A DNA stretch of 64,000 bases, taken from contig CM041294.1 of the NCBI GenBank assembly GCA_023052935.1, positions 12,200,414 to 12,264,413 of the forward strand. The letters run 5' to 3'. A program made the translations under genes and the position numbers. The DNA comes from Piezodorus guildinii (Eukaryota; Arthropoda; Insecta; Hemiptera; Pentatomidae). Within the stretch, counting starts at the first letter, position 1, and every line of letters starts with the position of its first letter. Below are positions 44,801 through 54,149 of this stretch, in pieces. The notes under the pieces are model-generated. The model had not been told where the DNA came from. It did no database searches and saw only the letters and a list, made by a program, of their open reading frames with translations.

Positions 44801-45320
44801 TCATCTATTTTACCGTCTTTTGAATATCTGATTTCAGTTGTTAAGTTAGTTCCCTCTAAAATTTCATTAGGACATATTTGCAAGTTTCCAGTGTGAGCAT
44901 TCCAGTCACCGATAAGAACAACATCATAATTTCTAGTTAATTCAATTAATTCTATTATTTCATCAAATTCACTATTCCAATTACTAGTATTTAAATAGAT
45001 CGGAACCAGATATATTATTTTTTCATTAATTTTTAACTTAATACAAATTTTATTTTGAATAATGCAGTATTCAACTTGATTTTTATTGAATTTTGTTCTA
45101 TTAAATCCATATAGATATCCCCCACTGGCTCTTCCCATTATTCCTCCCTTTTTAGCACCTATAAACTTCAATTCGAAATCTAAAAATTTTTGTTCATAAA
45201 ATAACACATTTTCTTCTACTAGAAATGTCTCTACCAACAGAAAAATATCGAATTTTTTGACAAATTCAAAAAAAACATTTTCTTTAAACCATCTCTGTCA
45301 AGGGGAGCATAATGTTCAAT
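41898..45320 (-). mobile_element. LINE E, near-complete non-LTR retrotransposon
   Basis: 3' UTR (42105-41899) with the complement of an AATAAAGC signal and an (ATTC)n tail, then one long ORF. The 5' end is near 45300-45320, where the frame meets a TGA 17 codons above the first ATG. Only the first few dozen residues of the endonuclease seem to be missing. (TA)n tracts lie at both edges (41873-41898 and 45327-45394), so the insertion probably split or was templated by a TA array. No frameshift or stop appears in 3.1 kb, unlike every other LINE here. Confidence 0.9.
42106..45237 (-). CDS. LINE E ORF2: APE endonuclease and reverse transcriptase
   Basis: 1,043 codons from the first ATG. An APE-type endonuclease covers about residues 1-220: VET Glu near 3, GDWNAH at 110-115, SDH at 210-212. 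The reverse transcriptase covers about 425-740: AFD in VDFQAAFDSID near 563-573, KQGCLLSPTLF at 622-632, catalytic FADD at 659-662, and YKYLGI afterwards. It continues with CYGAQVWGYLNLPEVERVQK and a C-terminal Cys/His knuckle (Cys 972, Cys 975, His 985, Cys 990). Family role: nicks target DNA and copies element RNA at the nick. The frame is open upstream of the ATG (RWFKENVFFEFVKKFDIFLL), so the true start is 5' of the truncation. No ORF1 is present. The clade is not assigned with confidence. Confidence 0.92.
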   Translation of the reverse strand: MVETFLVEENVLFYEQKFLDFELKFIGAKKGGIMGRASGGYLYGFNRTKFNKNQVEYCIIQNKICIKLKINEKIIYLVPIYLNTSNWNSEFDEIIELIELTRNYDVVLIGDWNAHTGNLQICPNEILEGTNLTTEIRYSKDGKIDERGIKVAEFCEDHGFIILNGRTLGDEEGELSFISARGSSVIDLGMASISYVKNIRHFEIIPETFSDHLPIKLILAGLNVDNNNRLIPLLPKLLWNKEQEINFIHNLKTCIKWDEFKVNDVNLLLERFIGLIKQAAGKNNFFHKPKTGEKWFDNECYRSRKTSFKFLNLFRKTNSVLMKNWYLLENKNYKTLCKRKKISFYESLVAKIEGAKDNKDFWESINALRKKTYICNPNIPIDRWVYHFKQLLNPPLLSGPIHYAEPYIYEESLDSRIGSGEIINIIKKSKNNKAPGQDGIPFEFLKHLPEEFVSLLEGLFNKIWDKEEVPKMFKQSLIFPIYKKGDPNEVKNYRGISLLNTVAKLFTGVVMERIKRWLTQKNIIKETQAGFREGYSTIDNIFNLYNIINIKFSQNEKVYLFFVDFQAAFDSIDRNALFYKLSLLGISTKIINILKNYYNNSDTKIWSKNGLSTAFPYEMGVKQGCLLSPTLFTIFINDLEDDLCGGIIINKWKIKTLMFADDIVLLASSPTSLQLMIRDLEIYCQKWNLKVNLNKSQIMVCRKRGGRLKKNEKWYFEGQKVSCVDNYKYLGININPTFNFKMNNREKVIKAKFAINSVWKKIIDDKNIPVNKKMQVFNSALRAVVCYGAQVWGYLNLPEVERVQKYFIKRLFYLPQNTPDYILYLETATSPLYSYTLKLHLKYIRKVLESHPASRLTNFLTQVVIEKKISWYMQIMKIGDQLQIEINKETIKKMNPDYLINKMETKIRTEMISAASNSQFHMLYAKLDPEIAISYIHHNNLSLYNKSLIFKARGELMGLNCQPWRRDRVPICAMCNLNVPEDTYHFLAICPVLKEFRMKYLRKYKLTQEEIIDRLNGLDWVKFAAYLNKSLKYRNFLVQHFNY

Positions 45321-45322
45321 GA

Positions 45323-45427
<105 letters not shown>

Positions 45428-45469
45428 GCCTCTAACATATAGGTCAACAAAAAACAAGGTGCAACCACC

Positions 45470-46000
45470 GCACTCCATTTTATTCCAATCTCCTTACTTC
45501 AGCAGTGACTTTTTCCTTTCAGTGTGATTCGAATTTTACAGAGATCCTTGGAACTTGGCATGTCCTATGCCATTAAGCCTGTTTTGTCCCAGTCGTGGTT
45601 CTTAGATGTCCATTTTATGAGGTACTTGTCCGGCTGGCCTGGCCTACTTTCTTCTATAAACACCTGTTGAAAGGGATGAGTTTCAGCCGTGGCAGAGCTC
45701 TAATCCTATATATCTGTTTTTACTTCGTATCCCTTTCGGTTACGTAGCGTAGGTCACAATATTGACATTTCCCATTGATATTTATAAACTTTAAAATGTA
45801 TTTTAATTAATATGATCGAAACATGTTAATTCTAATTAATATATATACTTCAGAAGCTGCAATGCACTCCTTACTTGGTCAATTCGATATGAATTAAAAA
45901 GTTCATTTTGTTTTTATACACGTCTTTATTCTCTTGAAATAATAAATACAGAGCTCATCACTCATCTTTAACTTAACACAAAACCTGAATTAGGTTTGAA
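45470..46000. other. no identified gene
   Basis: 45540-45760 is of mixed composition without motif. Unassigned. Confidence 0.35.
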
Positions 46001-46004
46001 AAAA

Positions 46005-46512
46005 ATGGCTCATCTACAGGACTATTTTAAGACCAATCTGGACTTACGGAGTAGAGCTTTGGGGCTTTACTAAACCATCAAATTCTTCCCGCATCTAATC
46101 CTTTCAATCCAAAATCCTTCGTAAAATAAACTCCTTACTTTGTCACGAATAAACTTATCCATAAAGACATTAATGTTCCCTATGTTACTGAATTTGCCAG
46201 GACCAGGTATCAATCCTTTCATGACAAACTCCATTCACACTCTAACCCACTAGTTTCAATCCTTTCTTCCTCTTCAATTCCGGATAATCCTCCGAGGCGC
46301 CTGAAAAAGAAATGGCCCTGGGACCTTCACCTTAGAATATTTTTAGCGTGCTGCCACTGGGTGGTGTATCTACATGCATTTGACATACATGACATACATA
46401 CATACATGACAGTTTTTATATATTAACATCACATTTACTAGATGTATTTTTTTTTTTAGTAAAATTGTAAATATTAATATTTATGTTAAAATAGAAATAA
46501 AAAACATTTATT
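46005..46512 (+). mobile_element. LINE family B fragment
   Basis: IWTYGVELWGFTKPSNSSRI, TRYQSFHDKLHSHSNPLVSI, NPPRRLKKKWPWDLH across frames, with a deletion after ILRK. The 3' UTR carries a duplicated ACATACATGACATACAT stretch. Confidence 0.75.
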
Positions 46513-46910
46513 GTCAATTTTTATAGCTCCATTTTCAGGGAAACATAAATATTTTTAATTTAGATAATATTTATACCACTATTACTACAAGTATTACTAA
46601 GTTTTCATTTTTTTTTTTTTTTTTTTTGTGCCACTCACAACTTAATTGTAAAATATTAATTTCTTATACGTAAGCTCCCAATAAGTTCAGTTAAGATTAA
46701 AAGAAAAGGCTTCAAAGGTTTATTATTTCCGAATACCAATATTACAATAGAATATAACTCTTTACATAGCTGTTGATAGGCAATTAAGTAATATTAAAAG
46801 CAATAATTCAAAGGATAATATCCGCTGATTTTAGAGCGCTATATCTCAGCTAGTTGTTAACTAATTTTAATGAGTCTTTTATTATTTAGTCGAAAAAAAA
46901 AAAATAATAA

Positions 46911-46913
<3 letters not shown>

Positions 46914-46977
<64 letters not shown>
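46914..46977. repeat. (TA)n microsatellite
   Basis: About 31 TA units preceded by an A-rich tract. Confidence 0.95.
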
Positions 46978-46979
<2 letters not shown>

Positions 46980-47486
46980 GACTGCCTTACTATTTCCTTT
47001 TCTTTTCTTTCGATTTTCATTCAAATAAAATTTCCTGATTCCAGAACACCTTAAATTTTATCTTTATCATCAATAATAACCAAGTTATCAGGAAATCACA
47101 TTTCTTGTAAGTTGTGGCTTGATCTTGATTCTTCTCTTGTTCGGGATTCGTTCGAGAAAGGTCGGAGATAGACGCTAAATTTAGAACAAAAGCATCACCC
47201 GAAAATTTAGTCTCCTTGATGATGATAGTCAGGAGAGTTGGAGCGCTGCAGCTGATTATGCAGCACAAATCTGCAGAAAGCTAAGAGTACAGAAGCAAGA
47301 TAGGAGAGGTGGGGCATTGGCCTAGCTTAAATTAGATTTCCAGTAAAGTAGCTCGCATTTAGCCCTACTTACTGCCCCCATAAAGTAATGCTTGACAGCG
47401 GTTCCGTGGGGTGGTAAAGACGACAGTTGCACTTTGTCTTATGAAAGATTTTTCCCCTACCCAGAAAAAAAAAAAAAAATAAATAA

Positions 47487-47566
<80 letters not shown>

Positions 47567-47738
47567 AATAAATTACAGAACCGTTTTAAATCAGTTTATA
47601 ATATTTTATAATTTACTGTTATATATACTATTGCGTCAAATCGGGCCTTGGTGGATGATGTAAAATAAAATAAAAAAATAAGGGTTTACATTTGCAGTAA
47701 TGGGATGAAAAACATTCATACGAAGATACAATGTGTTG
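46980..47738. other. unassigned, with (TA)n at 47504-47564
   Basis: 47300-47465 (GTGGGGCATTGGCCTAGC...) is more complex, then runs into A-rich and about 30 TA units. It resembles a retroposon end (A-tail) but no family is recognised. Confidence 0.35.
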
Positions 47739-47739
47739 T

Positions 47740-48412
47740 TTAATTGTTATTTAGAGTAAATAGTAATAATCCATCTCATTTGGGCATTGGAAAAAATAAG
47801 GAAGCTGAACAGGCTGCTAATGATGCTAGGGTTGATCCTGGTACTGAGGTAACCCGAGTCAATAAGACAACAGCATCGGACTGGCGAAACTATGTGAAGA
47901 AAATGATTTATGCTTCATGGGTCACGGAGTGGAGCAGAACGAAAGAAAAATTAGGAAAAATTAAAGGGGCTCCTGAAGTCTGGAAAACATCCGAAAGGAA
48001 AAATCCTCGGGAAGAAGTGGTTTTGGCCGGACTAAGAAGCGGACACACAGCAATGACACACCTACCTTCTGAAGGGGCTCCACCCACCAACCTGTGGACG
48101 TGCCAGGCACCTCTGACGGTGGAGCATATCATCCTGCACTGCGAGGTCTACAATTGTGCAAGAAAAGAATTCGACATGGACAACAAACTTGAAATAGTTC
48201 TGAGTAATTGTGAGATGTGTGTGCAAAAGCTATTAAGGTTTTTAAAGAAGTATAAACTCTACAATTTGATGTAGTTCATTATACATTTGGACCTAATGTT
48301 TATAATCCAACTTTCTGATATAATGTTAACAATTATGATCTTAAAAAAAAAAAGTATGTATCATGCTAATGACCCTATAAGGGTAGATGCATTTGTATAA
48401 ATTAATATAATA
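47740..48412 (+). mobile_element. RNase H-bearing LINE C3, 5'-truncated
   Basis: Frame 47744-48274 starts inside RNase H (NPSHLGIGKNKEAEQAANDA; the usual HVG-GNE is altered). It continues with PEVWKTSERKNPREEVVLAG, LRSGHTAMTHLPSEG and the CQAPLTVEHIILHCEVY zinc region. The 3' UTR has TGCTAATGACCCTATAAGGG, also found at 27900-27978. It is not the same subfamily as C1. Confidence 0.8.
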
Positions 48413-48500
48413 GATAATTTAATAAAACACATGTTTGTATTAAAATTCAAAATAATTAATTCTTTAACTATTTATTGGTATCATTAAATTAATTTTTTTT
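48413..48500 (-). repeat. Z repeat fragment
   Basis: AAAACACATGTTTGTATTAA...TTCTTTAACTA matches the Z left-half complement. The same piece recurs at 49405-49470 on the other side of the ORF1 fragment. 48500-48777 is AT-rich and unassigned. Confidence 0.5.
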
Positions 48501-48777
48501 CTTCTTTTTTTCTCACTTTATTTATTGATTGATTATTTATTTTATTGATTTGCACTTTATTTTATTGATTTGCACCTGTCAGCAGTATTGTGACAATCAG
48601 CAAATAGGATGAAATAATAAACAAAATAATGACATGTAAGGCATGAGGAAGGACAGTACCCAGCAGCACGTCTTCTCGTCAGGTTTTTTTTTTTTTATGT
48701 AATGTGTCCAGCATTTTTTTTTAATGATTGAAGTCCTTATTTTACTTCGGATTGTTAATAAGCCTATCATTATACGA

Positions 48778-49395
48778 TTAGGGACCATTTGGAGTGTTCA
48801 TAGCTTGAGTGAAGTAAGCGAGCTCTTGGAGAAGGCTCAAAAGAGGCTGAAGAAGATTATTCAACCCTCTAATTATTTGTGAAATTTGGATTGAATTTTC
48901 ACCTGAAGACGGCAGCTGTGGTATTTTCCTCCTCACACCCGAGCCTGTCGGTTCGTTGTTGGAAGGCGGAAAAGCGTGATTTGGTCCCATCTGGGGGGCT
49001 GATGATTCCCGTGGCTGGTTCGGCGGTACCAGGGGATGGATTGGTGGTCTCAATGGCTGGAGTGGTGGTTCCAGTGGCGGGAGTTCTGGTTCCTGTCGAG
49101 TCGGAGCTCTCAGCTGCAGAACTGGCAGCTCTATCTGTGTACCATTATTATGAGCTGGTTGATTGGTTGATGGTTTTTGGCGAAGATCAGAAAATTCGTC
49201 GAAATATCGTGGTGGAGGATGAGGCCGTTCGAGAAGTTCGTCCTTCAGAACTTGGTACCCAGGGTAGTTGGCTGGATGCTCCCCCTGGCAGTTGGCGCAT
49301 GTCGCTGGTGTTTCTCTTGCCTTTGTACAAGTTGCACTGTCGTGCCTAAGACTCACAACGTGGAGGGTGGTTACAGTACGACTTCGTGTGACCGT
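48778..49395 (-). pseudogene. LINE ORF1 (Gag-like) C-terminal fragment
   Basis: Minus strand: HGHTKSYCNHPPRCES then, after a small break, RHDSATCTKARETPATCANC and QGEHPANYPG. These are the zinc-knuckle region of Jockey/R1-type LINE ORF1 proteins, which bind element RNA. A proline-rich tail (PPLEPPLQPLRPPIHPLVPP) and a hydrophobic end (GLNNLLQPLLSLLQELAYF) follow. One cysteine is lost near the break. It is the only ORF1 seen in the window, and its partner ORF2 is not adjacent. Confidence 0.75.
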
Positions 49396-49399
49396 GCTG

Positions 49400-49533
49400 C
49401 TGGTATGTTTGTATTGAAATTCAAAATAATTAATTTTTTAACAATTTATTTGTATCTTTAAATTCATTTTAAAATTCTTAAATTGATTTTAACAACGGAG
49501 GTAAGTGTAAGTCGTGTGTTGCGCGCACCAGAT
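49400..49533 (-). repeat. Z repeat left end
   Basis: Complement of the Z left end up to GTCGTGTGTTGCGCGCACCA. It faces the Z right half at 49600-49962, so the two halves are inverted relative to each other. Confidence 0.65.
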
Positions 49534-49599
49534 ATTTTTTTTTAATTATTAATCAACAACTACGATAAGTGAGTGATTGGTTACTTCCTTTTCCAAATA

Positions 49600-49962
49600 A
49601 AGATCGCTACTCGCCGTTTAATTAAAATCGTAGGAACCGTTTTTGAGAAAATCGTTAAAAGGTGCTAAATAAATGTTATAAAGTGGCTCTTGTAGTTAGC
49701 TGATTTTCATGAAAATGTTGCTGTAGCATCTCGGACATATAGTCATCTCAGATATGTAGTTTAATTTTTAAAGGACTTTCCGTTTTCGGGCTGGACTGCC
49801 ACACACGGACACAACCACACACCTGTTCGTAGGACTTGTTTATTTGGACTCAGGGGACCCTAAAACGTGTATTTCGGTTGAAAACTGGAATTTGAAATTT
49901 TTCACGATCGCAATACTTTCCCTTACTATATATTTCATATATAGGTAAGTGAAAGTAAAAAA
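49600..49962 (+). repeat. Z repeat right half
   Basis: TTTAATTAAAATCGTAGGAA through TTTTCACGATCGCAATACTT to GGTAAGTGAAAGT. The CA position is interrupted (CCACACACGGACACAACCAC). Confidence 0.65.
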
Positions 49963-50314
49963 AAAAAAAAAAGAAGGTTATCAGAACTTTCAGATTTAAA
50001 AACATAACGGGTGTTGAACCTTCGTTGGGAACAAGAAAAAAATACCTTTTACTAGCATATATGAGCACCTCATTGTCAAGAAAAAAATTTAGAGCTCAAG
50101 ATTTTACAGAACGTTCAATTGCAAGTGAAGAACACAATACATTTTGTAAATTCTTCCATAACAAAGTTAAAAAATTGACGGCAGATTTAAAAATAACTTT
50201 TCCAGCAATTTTTAGAATCCCATTGAGCTCAGTACCTAATTGGGTGCAAACAAAAAGTCAGATTGATGATAGTTTATCCGTTTTTCCGAAGCCCACAACA
50301 CCTCAGCACGTCTA

Positions 50315-51340
50315 GGGTTAGGGTTAGGGTATTGGAGTAGGTGCTCAACCTCTTGGTTATTAGCACCGAATAAATTTGTAGTAACAGATTTGTTTTACTC
50401 TTTTTTCTTCTTTTTATTTATTTATTTTTCCTTCTATTTTTTTTTTTTTTAATTGTTTTTTTATTTATTTTTTTTATTATTCTTTTGTTGACACATTCTG
50501 AATTAGTGAATTTATTCCAATTTTTTCTTTAATTATTTATTATTTTTATATATATATTTTTTATTACTACTATTATTTTTTTTTTTTCTTATAGTTCCGG
50601 GAGCAGAGAACATTCTTTGACGAACCTAATCAGTGAACTAACTGTTTCACTAGAGTCCTTCAAGCTCTCACTCAACGATCTAGCTAGGTTAAGTTTATCA
50701 ATTTGTACATGGAATTTGGGGCAGTTCTCAATTATGTGTTTTATTGAGAGAGGCACTCTACACAAGTCACACATTGGTACGGGCTGCCTGAGGATGAGAT
50801 GGAGATGTGTGAGCCTGCTATGTCCTATGCGAAGTCTCGCCAAAGCAGTTTCCTCGCGGCGATTACTTCGCAATGATGTAGTCCATGGATCAGGCGATTG
50901 CTTGATATTTCTTAATTTATTGGTGTTGTCAAGTTCCGACCACATCTGTTCCCATGCCTGATATATTTTGACCTTAAGGTAATTTTTTACGTCTTCCTTG
51001 ATGTAAGTTGGGTGGATTTGGACGTTTGACAATGCTGCTTCTTTAGCAGCCCGATCCGCTTCCTCATTGCCATCAATGCCTACGTGGGATGGAATCCACA
51101 AGAACACAAGTTCTTTTTTCAGTATTTTCAAATCTCCCACATATTTTCTGATCTTATTAATTAGTGGGTTATCAATGCAAACATTATGAAGGCTCTTAAG
51201 GGCGGATATTGAATCGGTGCATATGACGAACTTTGACTCATCACGTGACCTAATGAATTCAAGTGCATTTAATATTGCCACAAGTTCCGCAGTATATACG
51301 CTACTTAGGTTTGGCAGTTTGAATTTAAGGATACTTACGG
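50315..51340 (-). mobile_element. RNase H-bearing LINE C5, 14-bp TSD, CCCTAA tail
   Basis: CCTCAGCACGTCTA is exact at 50301-50314 and 51341-51354, bounding 1,026 bp. On the minus strand it is 5'-truncated inside RNase H, has an intact frame to 50589, an A-rich 3' UTR, and ends CCCTAACCCTAACCCT against the target duplication. It is inserted antisense into LINE C4. Confidence 0.9.
50589..51340 (-). CDS. LINE C5 RNase H and C-terminal frame
   Basis: An uninterrupted frame of about 250 codons: LPNLSSVYTAELVAILNALE (RNase H Glu), FVICTDSISALKSLHNV (Asp), LWIPSHVGIDGNEEADRAAK (last Asp), NRREETALARLRIGHSRLTH and CDLCRVPLSIKHIIENCPKF zinc region, ending CSLLPEL. The first RNase H Asp (YTDGSK) is lost by truncation. 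The first six or so codons of the longest open frame, including its ATG at 51359, are target DNA. RNase H in these LINEs removes element RNA after first-strand synthesis. Confidence 0.85.
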
Positions 51341-51504
51341 CCTCAGCACGTCTATCCAACTGTACAAAGAGCAGAAAGAACTGTATTCGGATTACTTCTT
51401 TTGGTTCACCGATGCTTCCAAGTCAAATTCTGCCGACTCCAATCGAATCTGCTCGTAGCCGACAAACACCCCTTTATCTGATTGGTAAAGTTGGAATAGA
51501 TTAG

Positions 51505-51835
51505 AGAGGACATGAGTTGACTGGAGAGAGACTATGACGGGTGACCACTAACTAACAGTATTTAGCGCTGGCTACGGTTAATGTTCCCCTCACACCGATA
51601 AGGCCGTCCCATTAAACGCTAACTTCTCCTAACCAACGCCCCCCCTTCCAAGATCGAGATAAAATTTACGATAGGCTTTCTAGGTCTAATGACTGTTTAG
51701 CAGAGGTCAGCGAGATTTATTACCTGACGGGGGTCGCTGTTTGATCGCTTCGTCTTCATTCTTCAGGTAGCCAGCCATATCGACAGCTCTCTTTAGTTAC
51801 CCTACCGATATTTCAGAAATGATTAATAGAATTTT
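51505..51835. promoter_or_regulatory. non-repetitive island; candidate conserved element
   Basis: Balanced composition (AGCGCTGGCTACGGTTAATG, CCGTCCCATTAAACGCTAAC, GACGGGGGTCGCTGTTTGAT), no transposon match and no coding frame recognised. 51836-52250 is AT-rich and unassigned. Confidence 0.25.
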
Positions 51836-52314
51836 CCAGCTAAAACATGTAAACATGTAAATTATTGAGTTTTAAAATATAGCACAAATCATTATGAAGC
51901 TCCAACTAAATAGTAGATAGACTGTGTATTGTATAAATTATAAGAAAAATAAAATGAAGGATTAATTTATATTTTTTGTTAATAAAAAAACTAAACTTAT
52001 TTGGTTTAAATTTTACTAACATATGGGTTTTCTTGCAATCGAATTTCATCTCGGCTCATGGCCGATTCTTCCTTGCCCCAGCGACCTTTTTATTTATACC
52101 CTTCATTGGTTTTGTATACTTATAATATAATTTTAGAATACTTATAAATTATAAAAAGGAGTTGATTGAGCATTCACTTTAGTAATGTTTTTTTGTTAGT
52201 TGTTTGGAATAATAAGTGCTTTGTAGTGCATGATAATTGAGCGTATTAATTATATTGAGGATGTATAGTCGACTGTAGAAACTATTATAGGTGGAATAAT
52301 CAGGAATCAGTCAT

Positions 52315-52625
52315 CAGAATATGTCATAGAAAAGGTGATGTGTACCGGGAAAGGTTTAAATATGGGTGACAGAATTTCGGTTTTAGGGTATGCCGATGAT
52401 TTGGTACTGTTAGGTGAAGACACGGTAACCATACAACTAAATACAAGTGTGTTACAAAAAAAACCGGTAGAGAAATAGGACTCGAATTAAATAGCGATAA
52501 GACGAAATATATGATTAGTAGCAGAAACGGTGGCGATCTTGGTGGTATTGATATATCAGGGCATACTTTTGAACTCGTAGAGAAATTCAAGTATTTAGGT
52601 TCAATGATAACAAGAAAAATTAAAT
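52315..52625 (+). pseudogene. LINE A RT fragment (left arm)
   Basis: EYVIEKVMCTGKGLNMGDRI, LGYADDLVLLGEDT, then a frameshift and LNSDKTKYMISSRNGGDLGG, YLGSMITRKI. It stops where the non-LINE part begins (AAATTATTTTAAAATTAAAA). Confidence 0.8.
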
Positions 52626-53454
52626 TATTTTAAAATTAAAAGGTAAATCATTTGGAATCATTAGGATGCGAGGTTAATTTTCCCCGTTTCTTTTCAGATT
52701 TTCCACTGATTGTTCCTTCCTAATGGTCGCATTTTATACACTCAAGAGAAATTAGTTATAGGGCTATATGAAATTATTGGAGGAAAATCCAAGCATAAAC
52801 TGAGGGTTTTACTCAGTTTATGCTTGGACATGGTTCAGTAATGCCCTGATGATGGCTCACAAGCTTGAGCTGAAACGTTGGCAAAATTAATAAAATTCAA
52901 AAAATGACTGATTCCTGATTATTCGACCTATAAGGAGCGTATTAATTGTTGACACGAACAATTTTTTATTCCATTTATTATTTTTAAAATAAATGAATAA
53001 TTTCATATAGCCTTATAACTAATTTCTCTTGAGTGTATAAAATGCGACCATTAGGAAGGAAGAATCAGTGGAAAATCTGAAAAAAAACGGGGAAAATTAA
53101 CCTCGCATTCTCATGATTACAAATGATTTACCTTTTAATTTTAAAATAATTCAATTTTTCTTGTTATCATTGAACCTAAATACTTGAATTTCTGTACGAT
53201 TTCAAAAGTATGCCCTGATATATCAATACCACCAAGATCGTCACCGTTTCTGCTACTAATCATATATTTCGTCTTATCGGTATTTAATTCGAGTCCTATT
53301 TCTTTACCGGTTTTTATTAACACACTTGTATTTGGTTGTATGGTTTATGTCTTCACCTAGCAGTACCAAATTATTGGCATGCCCTAACACCGGAATTCTG
53401 TCACCCATACTTAAACCTTTCCCTGTACACATCACCTTTTCTATGACATATTCT
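52317..53454. repeat. large inverted duplication, arms about 460 bp
   Basis: The left arm 52317-52777 and the right arm 52989-53454 are reverse complements at roughly 94% by eye. Each holds a LINE A RT piece joined to a Helitron-like piece (GCGACCATTAGGAAGGAAGA...). The spacer of about 210 bp holds the hairpin, hammerhead motif and P end. In the right arm the RT box YADD has become HANN. Confidence 0.75.
52843..52882 (+). ncRNA. hammerhead-ribozyme-like motif, intact core
   Basis: GCC 52843-52845, CTGATGA 52846-52852, one extra T, GGCTCA 52854-52859 pairing with TGAGCT 52866-52871, GAAA 52872-52875, CGTT 52876-52879, GGC 52880-52882. Stem II differs in sequence from 3634-3677 but keeps pairing, which supports a structural RNA. 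The cleavage-site triplet would be GTT. Confidence 0.5.
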
Positions 53455-53588
53455 AAAGCTAAATTAAATAACAGAGGTGAAAGGGAGTCTCCCCCTGTTT
53501 CAAACCCGATCGCACATCAAATCTCTCGGAGTAATTATGACCGATTGTAACTTTATGGAATGTTTCCGACAAACACATCTCTACTAGG
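53141..53588 (-). pseudogene. LINE A RT fragment (right arm)
   Basis: Minus-strand ETFHKVTIGHNYSERFDVRS to YLGSMITRKIELF, with a frameshift after LNTSV. It extends about 130 bp further upstream than the left-arm copy. Confidence 0.8.
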
Positions 53589-53613
53589 TTTATTGAACTG
53601 TTAGGTTTAGTAA

Positions 53614-54146
53614 TCTATACTAATATTAAAAAGCTGAAGAGTTTGTTTGTTTGCTTGTACACGCTAATCTCAGAAATTTCTGGTTCGAATTGAAAAATTC
53701 TTTTTGTGTTGGATACTCCATTTATCGAGGAAGGTTATAGGTTATATAACATCACGCTGCGACCATTAGGAAGGAAGAATCAGTGGAAAATTTGAAAAGA
53801 AATGGGGAAAATTAACCTCGCATCCCAATCATTCCAAATGATATACCTTTTAATTTTAAAAGAATTAAATTTCCTGTTGTTTTCTCTTGCCGTAACAATT
53901 AATAAATAACAGGAGCAAACATTAAAACACGTAGGTTACGTTTGGACTGCTTTTCACACGGCCAACAATATCTCGCATTGTCAAAATCGGGTTGTGAAGA
54001 AAATCAGTATGTTCTGCTGTCACAAGAAAATTAACTATCTATAAATATCATTTACGGCGAATTACTTTAAATATATTCTTTTAAAAACTTCTTAATAGCG
54101 ATCTTAATTACAGAAATTGACGCACACGAAGTCGTTTCGTCGCTAG
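53614..54146 (+). mobile_element. non-autonomous Helitron
   Basis: 5' end TCTATACTAATATT and AAGCTGAAGAGTTTGTTTG. 3' end with the hairpin ACGAA-GTCGT-TTCGT (54126-54140), then CG and CTAG (54143-54146). The bases outside are A (53613) and T (54147), the A/T target expected for Helitrons. There are no terminal inverted repeats and no ORF; length 533 bp. Helitrons move by rolling-circle replication using a Rep/helicase, which this copy lacks. Confidence 0.8.
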
Positions 54147-54149
54147 TTT

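Larger units (their letters stand above)
49965..51500 (+). pseudogene. LINE C4 remnant (pre-RNase H), split by LINE C5
   Basis: 49990-50313 reads TGVEPSLGTRKKYLLLAYMS... and LSSVPNWVQTKSQIDDSLSV, like the region just before RNase H in I/R1-type LINEs. Past the insertion, 51355-51440 gives LYKEQKELYSDYFFWFTDAS and KSNSADSN, the RNase H start with its first Asp. So 50315-51340 is a foreign insert. Match by motif order only. Confidence 0.5.
52285..52933 (+). mobile_element. P element interrupted by LINE A/Helitron-like sequence
   Basis: 30-base inverted ends match 29/30 (52285-52314, TTATAGGTGGAATAATCAGG..., and 52904-52933). The right part holds a 17-bp perfect hairpin (52788-52804 / 52812-52828) and a hammerhead-like motif. 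The compact version at 28089-28253 lacks the ~470 bp at 52315-52780, so that part is an insert. Confidence 0.55.

Noticed and set aside
49025..49349. Plus-strand 156-codon frame at 48879-49349
   Set aside because: It is a shadow of the minus-strand LINE ORF1 with its zinc knuckles and proline-rich tail.
50314..50332. Interstitial telomere array
   Set aside because: Only about three TTAGGG-like units, lying exactly at the 3' end of a LINE next to its TSD; better read as the LINE tail.
51360..51440. Possible micro-inversion: an FTDASKSNS RNase H start on the plus strand next to a minus-strand RNase H frame
   Set aside because: The 14-bp TSD CCTCAGCACGTCTA at 50301 and 51341 shows two separate elements: a minus-strand LINE inserted into a plus-strand LINE.
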